Source: JAGNHS01 sp964609695
GTDB taxonomy: Bacteria > Bdellovibrionota > UBA2428
DNA length: 64,000 bases
NCBI GenBank assembly: GCA_964609695.1
Contig: CAZSSP010000008.1
Span: 1 to 64,000 of the forward strand
Reading direction: 5' to 3'
Position numbers and translations under genes: made by a program. The notes under the pieces are model-generated. The model saw only the letters and a list, made by a program, of their open reading frames with translations. It did no database searches and had not been told where the DNA came from. Positions 1-8,070 of this stretch are shown here, in pieces; the stretch's first letter is position 1, and each line of letters opens with the position of its first letter.

Positions 1-176
1 GGTTTTTGCCAATAATCATCGCTTCGTTCAACGATTTGAAAAAGTTGATGGGCGCCGAAATTATTTAGAAGGATGGCTTCTTGGCAAGGGGGATTAAAAT
101 CACCGCTAAAAACGCTATTAGCGAAACAAGATACAAAAACTAAAAAAAGGGACTGAGCTCGTATAGCTTTAAACAT
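1..176 (-). CDS. Secreted protein, 5' part only (runs off window start)
   Basis: An open minus-strand frame begins with ATG at 176 and has no stop before the window edge, giving 58 residues. It begins MFKAIRAQS, followed by a hydrophobic stretch (residues 10-19) and small residues, which reads as a Sec signal peptide with possible cleavage near residue 25. The mature part seen (GDFNPPCQEAILLNN...) matches no family I recognise. No strong ribosome binding site is visible. The gene is divergent from ftsW; this favours the later GTG start for ftsW, because only 25 bp separate it from the upstream ATG of that frame. It is a moderate call: the signal peptide is convincing but most of the gene is outside the window. 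Confidence 0.5.
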   Translation of the reverse strand, partial: MFKAIRAQSLFLVFVSCFANSVFSGDFNPPCQEAILLNNFGAHQLFQIVERSDDYWQK

Positions 177-281
177 GTATAGGCTTATAAACACGCTGCG
201 TTGCGATGGGCAAACGAAATTTACATTGCAGTCGATAATTTGACTGATCTTCCAGTAATTTCCCTATGTTATTGTAGGGGT

Positions 282-1400
282 GTGAGACAATTCTCTTCAT
301 TTATTTCTAGGATTGATACTCGATTCTTAGTTTTGGTTTTAATTCTTTTGGGATTTGGTCTGACAATACTCTATTCCGCCTCAAGTGTGCTCGCTACTGA
401 TAAATTTCAAGACTCATTATATTTTCTGAAACGACAGGCATTTTTTGCTCTCATTGGATTTATTTTGATGACTTGGGTGGCTTCATCTTCTTCTCGTGCA
501 TGGTTAAGCTTTAGTTTTTACTTCTTGATTATAAGTTTATTTTTTTTGCTTTTAACTTATGTGCCAGCTTTTAGTTTGGAAACTAAAGGCGCTGCTCGTT
601 GGATTCGTATTTTCAGCTTTCAATTTCAACCCGTTGAACTTTTAAAATTAGCTTGGGTTTTATTTTTAAGTCATTATTTGCCTCTCGAAAAAAGCTCCTC
701 CGAAAGAAGTTTTTATGAGAAGCCTTTGACCGTAATAGTTTTGTGGTTGCTCAGCGTAGTGGCAACACTTTATCAACCTGATTTTGGTAATGCATTTTTA
801 CTATGTTTAATAACTTTCGGATTGCTGTTTTTATCAGGACTTTCGTTAAAGTTAATGTTGAGTGTGGGTTTCTTGGGCGCTGTTAGTGCGGTGATTGTAG
901 TTTTTCAGGAAGATTATAGAAGACGTCGATTATTATCTTTTTTAGACCCTTGGTCGGATCCTCAAAACGCGAGTTATCAAATCATTCAGTCTTTTACCGC
1001 GTTTCATTCGGGCGGTTGGTGGGGAAAGGGGTTAGGGAATAGTCAGGAAAAACTTTATTTTCTTCCTGAAGTTCATACTGATTTCATTGGATCGATTGTT
1101 GCTGAAGAGCTGGGATTTTTTGGATTCTCGCTTCTACTTTTCTTGTTTTTCTTATTTTGTCAAAGCGGTTTTAGAATTTCCAAAAACGCTCTTAGAAATG
1201 AAACTTATCTTTTAGCTTCTGGTATTACTCTCATGTTTTCTGCACAAATACTTTTTAATCTTTTTGTGATCTTAGGACTTTTGCCGACAAAAGGTATTCC
1301 GTTACCCTTTCTTTCTCATGGGGGCTCGTCTCTAATGGCCTCTATGGTTATGGTGGGTTTTCTTATGTTAGTTGCTAAAGAAAGTCGGTATCATGCCTAA
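282..1400 (+). CDS. ftsW: Peptidoglycan glycosyltransferase FtsW (SEDS family)
   Basis: FtsW polymerises lipid II into septal glycan strands with its partner class B PBP in the inner membrane. About ten hydrophobic segments are visible. SEDS hallmarks seen are the first helix ending in YSAS, RWIRI...QPVELLKL, YQPDFGNAF, the LPEVHTDFIGSIVAEE loop and the C-terminal GIPLPFLSHGGSS. I chose the GTG at 282 (372 aa): an in-frame ATG at 201 adds 27 unconserved polar residues and would nearly touch a divergent gene, whereas GTG puts about 13 residues before helix 1, as usual. The GTG has a nearby AGGGG but the spacing is short. The reading frame overlaps murG by 8 bp. RodA is the alternative identity; the murG-murC-murB context argues for FtsW. 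Confidence 0.92.
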   Translation: MRQFSSFISRIDTRFLVLVLILLGFGLTILYSASSVLATDKFQDSLYFLKRQAFFALIGFILMTWVASSSSRAWLSFSFYFLIISLFFLLLTYVPAFSLETKGAARWIRIFSFQFQPVELLKLAWVLFLSHYLPLEKSSSERSFYEKPLTVIVLWLLSVVATLYQPDFGNAFLLCLITFGLLFLSGLSLKLMLSVGFLGAVSAVIVVFQEDYRRRRLLSFLDPWSDPQNASYQIIQSFTAFHSGGWWGKGLGNSQEKLYFLPEVHTDFIGSIVAEELGFFGFSLLLFLFFLFCQSGFRISKNALRNETYLLASGITLMFSAQILFNLFVILGLLPTKGIPLPFLSHGGSSLMASMVMVGFLMLVAKESRYHA

Positions 1401-2508
1401 AAAAACTCGGCCAACATTTTGGTTTGTGGCGGCAGGTACTGGCGGTCATATTTTTCCTGGTTTAGAAATTGCGAGAAAATTACAAGAAAAATTAAATTTG
1501 AGTCCAGAAGCTTTTTTGTTTTTTGGTACGTCCACGAGACTTGAGGCTAAGGTTATTCCTGAGCACTTGCACCAGTTCTATCCTATTTCTGCTCAGGCCT
1601 GGAAAGGAAAAAATTTTCTTTCCAAAATATTAATTCCTTTTTCAATATTGCTTTGTGTATTTCAAGTAGCCAAAGCCTATTTTACTCTTGGTCGACCTAA
1701 GGCGATGTTGAGTGTGGGCGGTTATGTGTCGTTTCCTGTTTCAATATTTTGCATACTTGCGAGAATTAAAATATTTATTCATGAGCCTAATATTAAAACG
1801 GGTGTGGCCAACAAAATCATTTCGAAATATGCGAAAGCGGCTTATTCAGTTCCGTTTTCAGATGCTGAAAAAGTGATGAAGTGTACCGTGAAAGATTACG
1901 GCAATCCTGTTCGTCCCCAATTTCATCAGGCTCGCTTAAGAGGTGAAGCTAGAAATATTTTAGTCTTAGGGGGGTCGCAAGGCGCTAGAAAACTTTGTGA
2001 AGCGAGTTTAGAGTTGCTCAGTCATTTAATCGCTTTAAATAATCAGATCACCTTGACCCTTCAATCCGGGCAAATCAACTTGGATTTTTCCTTAAAACGA
2101 CAAGCGGAATTAGGGATAAAAAGAAGCTCTACTATTTTGCCATTTATAAGTGATCTTATGCCTCTTTTAGAGAAAAGTGATTTGGTAATAGCGAGGGCTG
2201 GGGCCATGACTTTAGCTGAGCTTTCTATTGTAGGTATCCCAACTATTTTAATTCCTTTCCCTTATGCCGCTGATGATCACCAACGCGTTAATGCACGATT
2301 ATTAGAGAAACATCATGCTGTTAGAGTCGTAGATGAAAAGGATCAAAACTTTACAACTACTTTATCAACTCACGTTCGCGACCTTATGTTGAGTGGTGAT
2401 TCATTGAGAAAAAGAGTGGCATTAAGCGAGGCCTTTTTAAAGACCGCAAGGCCAAAGGCTGGTGATGATATTTCCAATGATATTATTCAAATCTTAAAGC
2501 TTCATTGA
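1393..2508 (+). CDS. murG: UDP-GlcNAc:lipid I N-acetylglucosaminyltransferase MurG
   Basis: MurG transfers GlcNAc from UDP-GlcNAc to undecaprenyl-PP-MurNAc-pentapeptide on the cytoplasmic membrane face, making lipid II. This GT28 enzyme shows the N-terminal GTGGHIFPG glycine-rich loop (about residues 15-23), the second-domain GGSQGARK loop near residue 192, and the donor-binding RAGAMTLAEL segment near residue 265. Its length of 371 residues is typical. I start at ATG 1393 (MPKKTRPTF), which overlaps the ftsW stop; a TTG seven codons upstream is possible but unnecessary. It sits between ftsW and murC, so lipid II synthesis and polymerisation are probably co-transcribed. Confidence 0.96.
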   Translation: MPKKTRPTFWFVAAGTGGHIFPGLEIARKLQEKLNLSPEAFLFFGTSTRLEAKVIPEHLHQFYPISAQAWKGKNFLSKILIPFSILLCVFQVAKAYFTLGRPKAMLSVGGYVSFPVSIFCILARIKIFIHEPNIKTGVANKIISKYAKAAYSVPFSDAEKVMKCTVKDYGNPVRPQFHQARLRGEARNILVLGGSQGARKLCEASLELLSHLIALNNQITLTLQSGQINLDFSLKRQAELGIKRSSTILPFISDLMPLLEKSDLVIARAGAMTLAELSIVGIPTILIPFPYAADDHQRVNARLLEKHHAVRVVDEKDQNFTTTLSTHVRDLMLSGDSLRKRVALSEAFLKTARPKAGDDISNDIIQILKLH

Positions 2509-2552
2509 GAGGAATAGTTGAGTTTTAGGGGCTCGAGAAGTAGTAAGAATCT

Positions 2553-3956
2553 ATGCCTTTGAGTGAAAAATCTAGAAATGTCCATTTCGTAGGAATTGGC
2601 GGAATAGGAATGTCGGGAATCGCCGAATTATTAATGAGCCAAGGGCATCGAGTCACAGGTTCAGATTTAAGTGATTCCGAAGCTGTTAAAAGACTAAAAG
2701 GTCTAGGCGCTGAAATTCAATTAGGCCATAGCGAAGAAATTCTTATAAAACATCTCCCACACGTTTTAGTTTTTTCTACAGCTGTTTCTTCAGATAATCC
2801 TGAAATTGTTTTTGCAAAGAAAAATAAGATACCCGTCATTCGAAGAGCTGAAATGCTCGGTGAACTTATGCGACTTAAAAGAGGAATTGGAGTTGCGGGA
2901 AGCCATGGAAAAACTACGACGACGGGTATGTTGTCTATGATACTCAAAGAGGCTGGTAAGGACCCTACGGTCGTTATTGGGGGTCGTTTAGACGCGATTG
3001 GATCCAATGCCACTTGGGGCGGTGGTGAATGGCTTGTGGCTGAGGCTGATGAGAGTGATGGTTCGTTTTTAAAACTTTCTCCTGAATATGCGATTGTCAC
3101 CAATATTGATTTCGAACATCTTGATCACTACTCTAATATCGAGGGTGTTAAGCAATCTTTTTTAGATTATCTAGATAAATTACCTTTTTATGGAAAAGCA
3201 TTTTTGTGTTCAGATTCACAATCACTTAGAGAAATTGCCCCACAAATAAACAAATCTGTATCTTGGTATGGTTTTTCAAAAGAATATAAACCCGATTTTT
3301 TATTAAAAGTGCTTGAAGAAGGAGCTTCTCCTCGTTTTGAAATTTATTCACTGCAGGATAATTATTCAAAAGTTAGAATGACTTTAACGACAAGTGTGCC
3401 CGGTAGACACAATATGCTTAATGCGGCTGCAGCGGCATTGCTTGCTCTAGAATTAGATATTTCTGTGGCTTCAGTGGCGCAAGGTTTAAGAAGTTTTAGA
3501 GGTGTCAGTAGAAGATTTGAAAGAAAAGGTGAGTATAAGGGAATTACTATTTACGAAGACTATGCTCATCATCCTACTGAAATCGAGGCCACTCTACTGG
3601 CCGCGAGAAGTGTTTTCCCTAACGCTAAAATTGGAGTCGTTTTTCAACCTCATAGATTTTCTCGAACTAAACTTTGTTGGAATGAATTTGCTCAATGCTT
3701 TAAATCATCTGATGAGCTCATCACTTTACCTATTTATGCAGCCAGCGAGAAAAAAGAATCTTGGGCTCTGAATTTTGATAAAGAAGAATTTGCTAAAAAT
3801 GTGATTTCCCCAAGGGCTCAATTTGAGGATTCACTGGATTCATCTATTCAGCGAATTTATAAATGGATAGAAACCGGAACTCTTAAAGCTGGAGATGTAT
3901 TGTTTGTATTAGGGGCCGGCGATGTTTATAAAATTATTTCAAAAATTTTAAAGTAA
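2553..3956 (+). CDS. murC: UDP-N-acetylmuramate--L-alanine ligase MurC
   Basis: MurC is the ATP-dependent ligase adding L-Ala to UDP-MurNAc, the first amino acid of the stem peptide, in the cytoplasm. Visible motifs are the N-terminal Rossmann loop GIGGIGMSG (about 14-22), the Mur ligase ATP loop GSHGKTTTTGML (about 116-127), the metal/carbamate region EADESDGSF, PGRHNMLNA, and YAHHPTEI plus FQPHRFSR in the C-terminal domain. Its 467 residues are standard for MurC. It lies 44 bp after murG and 2 bp before murB. An antisense open frame inside it is a shadow. Confidence 0.97.
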   Translation: MPLSEKSRNVHFVGIGGIGMSGIAELLMSQGHRVTGSDLSDSEAVKRLKGLGAEIQLGHSEEILIKHLPHVLVFSTAVSSDNPEIVFAKKNKIPVIRRAEMLGELMRLKRGIGVAGSHGKTTTTGMLSMILKEAGKDPTVVIGGRLDAIGSNATWGGGEWLVAEADESDGSFLKLSPEYAIVTNIDFEHLDHYSNIEGVKQSFLDYLDKLPFYGKAFLCSDSQSLREIAPQINKSVSWYGFSKEYKPDFLLKVLEEGASPRFEIYSLQDNYSKVRMTLTTSVPGRHNMLNAAAAALLALELDISVASVAQGLRSFRGVSRRFERKGEYKGITIYEDYAHHPTEIEATLLAARSVFPNAKIGVVFQPHRFSRTKLCWNEFAQCFKSSDELITLPIYAASEKKESWALNFDKEEFAKNVISPRAQFEDSLDSSIQRIYKWIETGTLKAGDVLFVLGAGDVYKIISKILK

Positions 3957-3958
3957 AG

Positions 3959-4873
3959 ATGCTGCCATTAAATTGCCCAGTTTATTTTCGTCATAAATTA
4001 GCGCCCTATGTGACTTATAAAATTGGTGGCCCCGCTGACATTTTTGTTATGCCTCAAAGTATTGAGGATATGTGTCGGGCTCTTGATTTCTCTTGTGAGC
4101 AAGCTTTGCCCGTCACTTTATTGGGTAACGGAAGCAATTTGCTCATTCGTGATAAAGGTATTCGGGGCGTTGTTATTTATTTGGGCTCTTTAAAAGAAGG
4201 GCGAATCGAAATTCTTTCTGAAGATGCCAATCAAATCGTGATTAGAGTTCCTGCAAATTTATCTAAGGCCCATTTATTAGATTGGTCGCTTTTACATCAT
4301 CTATCTGGTTTGGAGTTTTCTGCTGGAATCCCTGGCACATTGGGGGGGGCTGTTTTTATGAATGCTGGGACCAAGTGGGGATCTTATTCGAACGTTATTG
4401 AAGCGGTTCAGTTTTATTCCCTTAAAAAAGGTTTATACACAGTTCTTAAGGATGGCCTTGAATTGAAATATCGAGGTCATGGCGAGGGTTTATTAGACGG
4501 GAAAACAATAGTTTTGTCGGTAGATCTATTATTAAAAAAGGAAGTTGATTCTAAAAAAAGTCGAAAATTAGTCGATGAAATATTGGGTTATAGAGGTTTG
4601 CGTCAGCCTTTAGAGTATCCAAATTGTGGCAGCGTTTTTAAAAATCCTGAGAACTCCGAGAAGGGTGCGGGTCGATTGATTGAGGCGGCTGGATTGAAAG
4701 GGCTTAGGGTGGGCGGGGCTCAAGTGTCATTAAAGCATGCTAATTTTATTTTAAATCTTGGAATAGCCACAGCCTCTGATGTTGAAACTTTGATAAAAAA
4801 AATTCAAAAAGAAGTTTTTGAAAAATTTTCTATTCAGTTGGAAACCGAAGTTATAATACTCGGCGATAATTAG
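3959..4873 (+). CDS. murB: UDP-N-acetylenolpyruvoylglucosamine reductase MurB
   Basis: MurB is the FAD enzyme that reduces UDP-GlcNAc-enolpyruvate to UDP-MurNAc with NADPH. It shows the FAD-binding segments YKIGGPADIF (about 20-29), GNGSNLLIRD and SAGIPGTLGGAVFMNAG, the proton-donor segment CGSVFKNP (catalytic Ser), the GAGRLIEAAGLKG block, and the C-terminal ETEVIILG with the expected Glu. Length is 304 residues. The ATG is 2 bp after the murC stop, so the two are probably translationally coupled. In many relatives ftsQ/ftsA/ftsZ follow murB; here a convergent outer-membrane gene does, so the division part of the cluster is elsewhere. Confidence 0.96.
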   Translation: MLPLNCPVYFRHKLAPYVTYKIGGPADIFVMPQSIEDMCRALDFSCEQALPVTLLGNGSNLLIRDKGIRGVVIYLGSLKEGRIEILSEDANQIVIRVPANLSKAHLLDWSLLHHLSGLEFSAGIPGTLGGAVFMNAGTKWGSYSNVIEAVQFYSLKKGLYTVLKDGLELKYRGHGEGLLDGKTIVLSVDLLLKKEVDSKKSRKLVDEILGYRGLRQPLEYPNCGSVFKNPENSEKGAGRLIEAAGLKGLRVGGAQVSLKHANFILNLGIATASDVETLIKKIQKEVFEKFSIQLETEVIILGDN

Positions 4874-4903
4874 TTAAGCCTGTATCACGCGTTGAAATTA
4901 AAA

Positions 4904-5959
4904 TTACCAAAAGGCTTTAACACCTACATTTAATCCATAAGTCTTTGATGGAAAGCTTTGTGTAAACTGTCCGTAGATATTAAGGGCGAAGAGTTCCAAG
5001 CCTGTTCCTACAAAATATCGAGCGTCAACTAGATTGGGTCCTTTCTTGGCGCCTAGGCTGGCTGTAGGAGTTCCTGTGACTACGGCAGGACTAGTGCTGA
5101 AAGTAGAGTTTGCTAAAGTGGCTCCACCGCTTGCTGTGCCGTAATTTAAGTCGGCACCAAGACCTCCAAAAAATTGGAGAAAATAAAGCAAGCGAACTGC
5201 TGACGAAATTTCTAAGGGTACAGTAAAAATACCAATGTTGGCTTTTGTTTCTATGTCTCCTGAAAAGCTAGCTGTGGTTGGTGTTCCGCCTACAGAATAC
5301 GAAGAGCTTTTAGCAATAGCTTTTGTATAATTGAGTTTTGTTTTTGAATAACTTAATCCTGTAGTAAGGCTCACTCCATTCCATCTTAAAAGAGGACCAA
5401 AAGAAACTTCGTCAATCCATTGATATTGATAATGTGTGCCTACATCGAGCACGTTTATAGTCACTTCTTTAAATGATTTTTTTGCGGGAAGTATGTGAAA
5501 AAATAATTTCGCTTTTGCTGTTGGTATAAATCCGATTTTTTCTGAAGGTAAGGAAGAAAGATTGAGTCCTCCAACGAGTCCGGCTTGAATTCCAATCCCT
5601 TTTATTTTGCTAGCATTCTCACTTTTAAGAGCATTATTAAGAGTTAGAGTTCCAGGATCAACACCTAAACCACCTTGAACACCCACTACAAAAAGTTTAA
5701 ATGGGTTTTGGTAGTCGGCACCAATCCCAGAGCCTGCTGTGACCGTGGCGTTACCAATGGCTCTTAAATATCCTCCTGCATCTATCTGAGGAAAATTTTT
5801 GTTAATTTCATTTTCTAGCTGATCTAGAAGTGCGTTGCCGTCGGCTTCAAGCGCGGCATTTGTGAAACTTCTATTTTCAATTTTAAACAAACCTGCAAAA
5901 AGTGGAAAACAGAATGTTGATAAAAGTGTGAGCGTTGAAATCTTTTTAAAATGATTCAT
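4904..5959 (-). CDS. Predicted outer-membrane beta-barrel protein
   Basis: This 351-residue protein begins with a clear Sec signal peptide (MNHFKKIS, hydrophobic core to about residue 22, likely cleavage after LFA). The rest is rich in Gly, aromatic and alternating polar/hydrophobic residues, with Gly-rich turns, and it ends in an aromatic residue (VGVKAFW), the usual BamA-recognised end of an outer-membrane barrel. No enzymatic motif or named family is recognised. It is convergent with murB, 30 bp away. An outer-membrane location is well supported by the end signature; the function is unknown. Confidence 0.75.
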   Translation of the reverse strand: MNHFKKISTLTLLSTFCFPLFAGLFKIENRSFTNAALEADGNALLDQLENEINKNFPQIDAGGYLRAIGNATVTAGSGIGADYQNPFKLFVVGVQGGLGVDPGTLTLNNALKSENASKIKGIGIQAGLVGGLNLSSLPSEKIGFIPTAKAKLFFHILPAKKSFKEVTINVLDVGTHYQYQWIDEVSFGPLLRWNGVSLTTGLSYSKTKLNYTKAIAKSSSYSVGGTPTTASFSGDIETKANIGIFTVPLEISSAVRLLYFLQFFGGLGADLNYGTASGGATLANSTFSTSPAVVTGTPTASLGAKKGPNLVDARYFVGTGLELFALNIYGQFTQSFPSKTYGLNVGVKAFW

Positions 5960-6048
5960 CGTTAGAATAGGATAGGGGTAAAGTTTGGGTTTGGGTAGAG
6001 TTCTAGTTTATTTTGAGGCGAAATGAAGCGCTGGGTATATTTTAAATT

Positions 6049-6510
6049 TTAAAAGGAATGTTTCATCCATTCGTATAGATCATAATGATCGTTTTGCATT
6101 CCAAGTTTTCGGTAGGTTTCTTGGGCTTTTGAATTGTTTTTTTCAACATAGAGACGGAGACCCCTTAGGTCCGGGCTCTTTTCAACTTCTGTCTTTAAAT
6201 AGGAGTAAAGAGCTCTGTAAGTCCCATTTCTTCGACTATCAGGTTTCACAAATACAGAGTGTATCCAAATCACCGTCCCATTTCGCCAATCACTCCATTC
6301 GGGAATGCAAAGCAACATTCCAGAAATTTTTTTATCCAATTCAGCAATTAAATAAGTTCCTTTATTGGAATCGTTGAGGACAGCACTGACGCCTTTTTGA
6401 AGAGTATCAAGATCTAGCTTAATAGCTTCGCTTTCGAAGGCCATGGCCATTTGCATTTCAACTATTTCAGAAAGATCGTTTAGAGTTGCTTTTCTTATGA
6501 GATGCTTCAT
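6049..6510 (-). CDS. GNAT-family N-acetyltransferase
   Basis: This 153-residue GNAT protein starts MKHLIRKATLNDLSEIVEM, a classic GNAT strand 1/helix 1 opening. The acetyl-CoA pyrophosphate loop region is FVKPDSRRNGTYRALY (RRNGTY in place of R-x-x-G-x-G/A), followed by strand LRLYVEKNNSKAQETYRKLGM, the usual C-terminal 'N..A...Y.K.GF' motif. I start at ATG 6510 because it overlaps the upstream stop as TAATG; a longer in-frame start adds 16 unconserved residues. The substrate cannot be told. It is the last gene of the pfkA-6510 unit. Confidence 0.85.
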   Translation of the reverse strand: MKHLIRKATLNDLSEIVEMQMAMAFESEAIKLDLDTLQKGVSAVLNDSNKGTYLIAELDKKISGMLLCIPEWSDWRNGTVIWIHSVFVKPDSRRNGTYRALYSYLKTEVEKSPDLRGLRLYVEKNNSKAQETYRKLGMQNDHYDLYEWMKHSF

Positions 6511-7004
6511 TAGACTTCTCTGGGGCGGGTGTTTCGTAAAATGCGTTCTTGAGTCCAAAGAGGTTCAGGCCAATGTCGAAGTTTTTTAATTTTGCTTTTA
6601 TCAAGTTCTACAAAGAGAGGACCTCTATATTGTAGAGATAAAGCCAATAAAACCCCTAAGCCGATTGTCGTATCGTCATTTAAATCATTAGAAAACAAAA
6701 TGGGAAGAGCTAAGCTGTTTTTAAGTTCCTTGACTAGGTTTTGTTGGGTGTCAGAAATTGTTTCAAAGCGGATTTCTAAACCAGGGGCCAGAGGAATTAA
6801 TTCTTCTGGAAGTTTCCTTAGTGTAATGCCAGATCGTTTTGAAACTTCGATGAGTTGTTCTTTAAGGGGTGTCCAAAGATTTTTAACTTTAAGAGTTTGA
6901 ATGACGACGAGCCAGTCGCCGCTACAAAAAGCACTCCAGTTTTTTAATCTTGGAGGAGTGTCGTGTGCAAAAAGTTCAGGAAAGATTTCAGCCAGAGAAT
7001 TCAT
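6510..7004 (-). CDS. Hypothetical cytoplasmic protein, pfkA operon
   Basis: This protein of about 164 residues has no signal peptide or membrane segment. It starts MNSLAEIFPELFAHDTPP and contains a central stretch on 'IRFETISDTQQNLVKELKN' and a C-terminal RHWPEPLWTQERIL. I do not recognise the family. The ATG at 7004 lies inside the end of pfkA (17-bp overlap), and its stop overlaps the next start as TAATG. It is therefore firmly in a three-gene unit with pfkA and a GNAT acetyltransferase. A TTG two codons upstream is an alternative start. Confidence 0.7.
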   Translation of the reverse strand: MNSLAEIFPELFAHDTPPRLKNWSAFCSGDWLVVIQTLKVKNLWTPLKEQLIEVSKRSGITLRKLPEELIPLAPGLEIRFETISDTQQNLVKELKNSLALPILFSNDLNDDTTIGLGVLLALSLQYRGPLFVELDKSKIKKLRHWPEPLWTQERILRNTRPREV

Positions 7005-8028
7005 GTACAAAATCCCAAAATGATTGAGGAACAGTTTTTAGTTTTTTAACCGCTTGTGCCAGTGGAACTTCAACAATTTCGCTTCCTTTAAGGGCGGGCA
7101 TGTATCCCCATTTTTCTTGATGAGCCAATTCCACGGCCTTTGTGCCAAAGCGAGTGGCCAAGACTCTATCGTGAGCTGTAGGAGTTCCTCCTCGTTGAAT
7201 GTGTCCTAAAACGGTCACGCGAACTTCAATTCCAGTGGCTTTTTCAATTTGATCGGCTAGGGCTTGACCTATGCCTCCGAGCTGATGACGTCCAAAATCA
7301 TCAGTTCTATTTTTGTGAACACTCAATAGAGTTCCGTCTTTTGAAAGTTTGGCACCTTCGGCTACAACTATAATAGAATAAAGTTTTCCTCTTTCTCGAC
7401 GTCGTTCAATGATCTGACAAATTTCTTCAATACTCATTGGAAATTCAGGAATGACAATGGCGTCTGCGCCCCCCGCTATTCCAGCGTGAGCTGCGATCCA
7501 ACCGGCATGTCTTCCCATGACTTCTACAACCATAGCTCGTTTGTGGCTTTCAGCAGTGGTGTGTAGTCTATCAATAGCTTCTGTTGCAATTTGAACTGCT
7601 GTATCAAAACCAAAAGTGTAATCTGTTTCACTGATGTCGTTGTCGATGGTTTTGGGCACTCCAATAACATTGAGACCGCGTTCAAACATTTTCGCAGAAA
7701 CAGAAAGCGTTCCTTCTCCCCCAATGGCAATCAATCCATGCAAATCTAATTCTTTGAATCTTTGGAAAGCGAGTTGAATAGTTCCTTCGTCTTTTAAAAG
7801 ATTGGTTCGAGAGGTTCCAAGTATAGTTCCACCAATGTGAAGTATTCCGCTCACTGAGGGATAATCGAGTTTCTTGTATCTTTTTTCTAAAAGTCCTTGC
7901 CATCCGTCTAGGAGTCCTAAAACTTCATAGGAATTCCCTAAACTTTTTCGAACAATTGCACGAATGACGGCATTGAGTCCGGGGCAATCACCGCCCCCGG
8001 TTAAGACTGCAATTTTTTTCGTGACCAT
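6988..8028 (-). CDS. pfkA: 6-phosphofructokinase, group III type
   Basis: This enzyme phosphorylates fructose 6-phosphate to fructose 1,6-bisphosphate, the committing glycolytic step. It shows the phosphate loop TGGGDCPGLNAVIR (about 10-23), GTSRTNLLKDE, the nucleotide/metal motif GGEGT, the catalytic PKTIDNDI, GRHAGWIAAHAG, and the C-terminal LGHIQRGGTPTAHDR. Gly at the position that is Gly104 in E. coli predicts ATP rather than pyrophosphate use; Lys before TIDND and GGEGT resemble the actinobacterial/mixed 'group III' enzymes rather than the E. coli allosteric type. Length is 346 residues. It is divergent from the 8071 amidohydrolase and first of three overlapping genes. Confidence 0.93.
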   Translation of the reverse strand: MVTKKIAVLTGGGDCPGLNAVIRAIVRKSLGNSYEVLGLLDGWQGLLEKRYKKLDYPSVSGILHIGGTILGTSRTNLLKDEGTIQLAFQRFKELDLHGLIAIGGEGTLSVSAKMFERGLNVIGVPKTIDNDISETDYTFGFDTAVQIATEAIDRLHTTAESHKRAMVVEVMGRHAGWIAAHAGIAGGADAIVIPEFPMSIEEICQIIERRRERGKLYSIIVVAEGAKLSKDGTLLSVHKNRTDDFGRHQLGGIGQALADQIEKATGIEVRVTVLGHIQRGGTPTAHDRVLATRFGTKAVELAHQEKWGYMPALKGSEIVEVPLAQAVKKLKTVPQSFWDFVHEFSG

Positions 8029-8070
8029 AGTTCATTTGATTACTACACTTTGACTTGAAGGTATATTTAT

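Noticed and set aside
2717..3103. A 128-codon minus-strand frame inside murC
   Set aside because: Antisense shadow of well-conserved MurC codons; low-complexity Ser/Pro composition.
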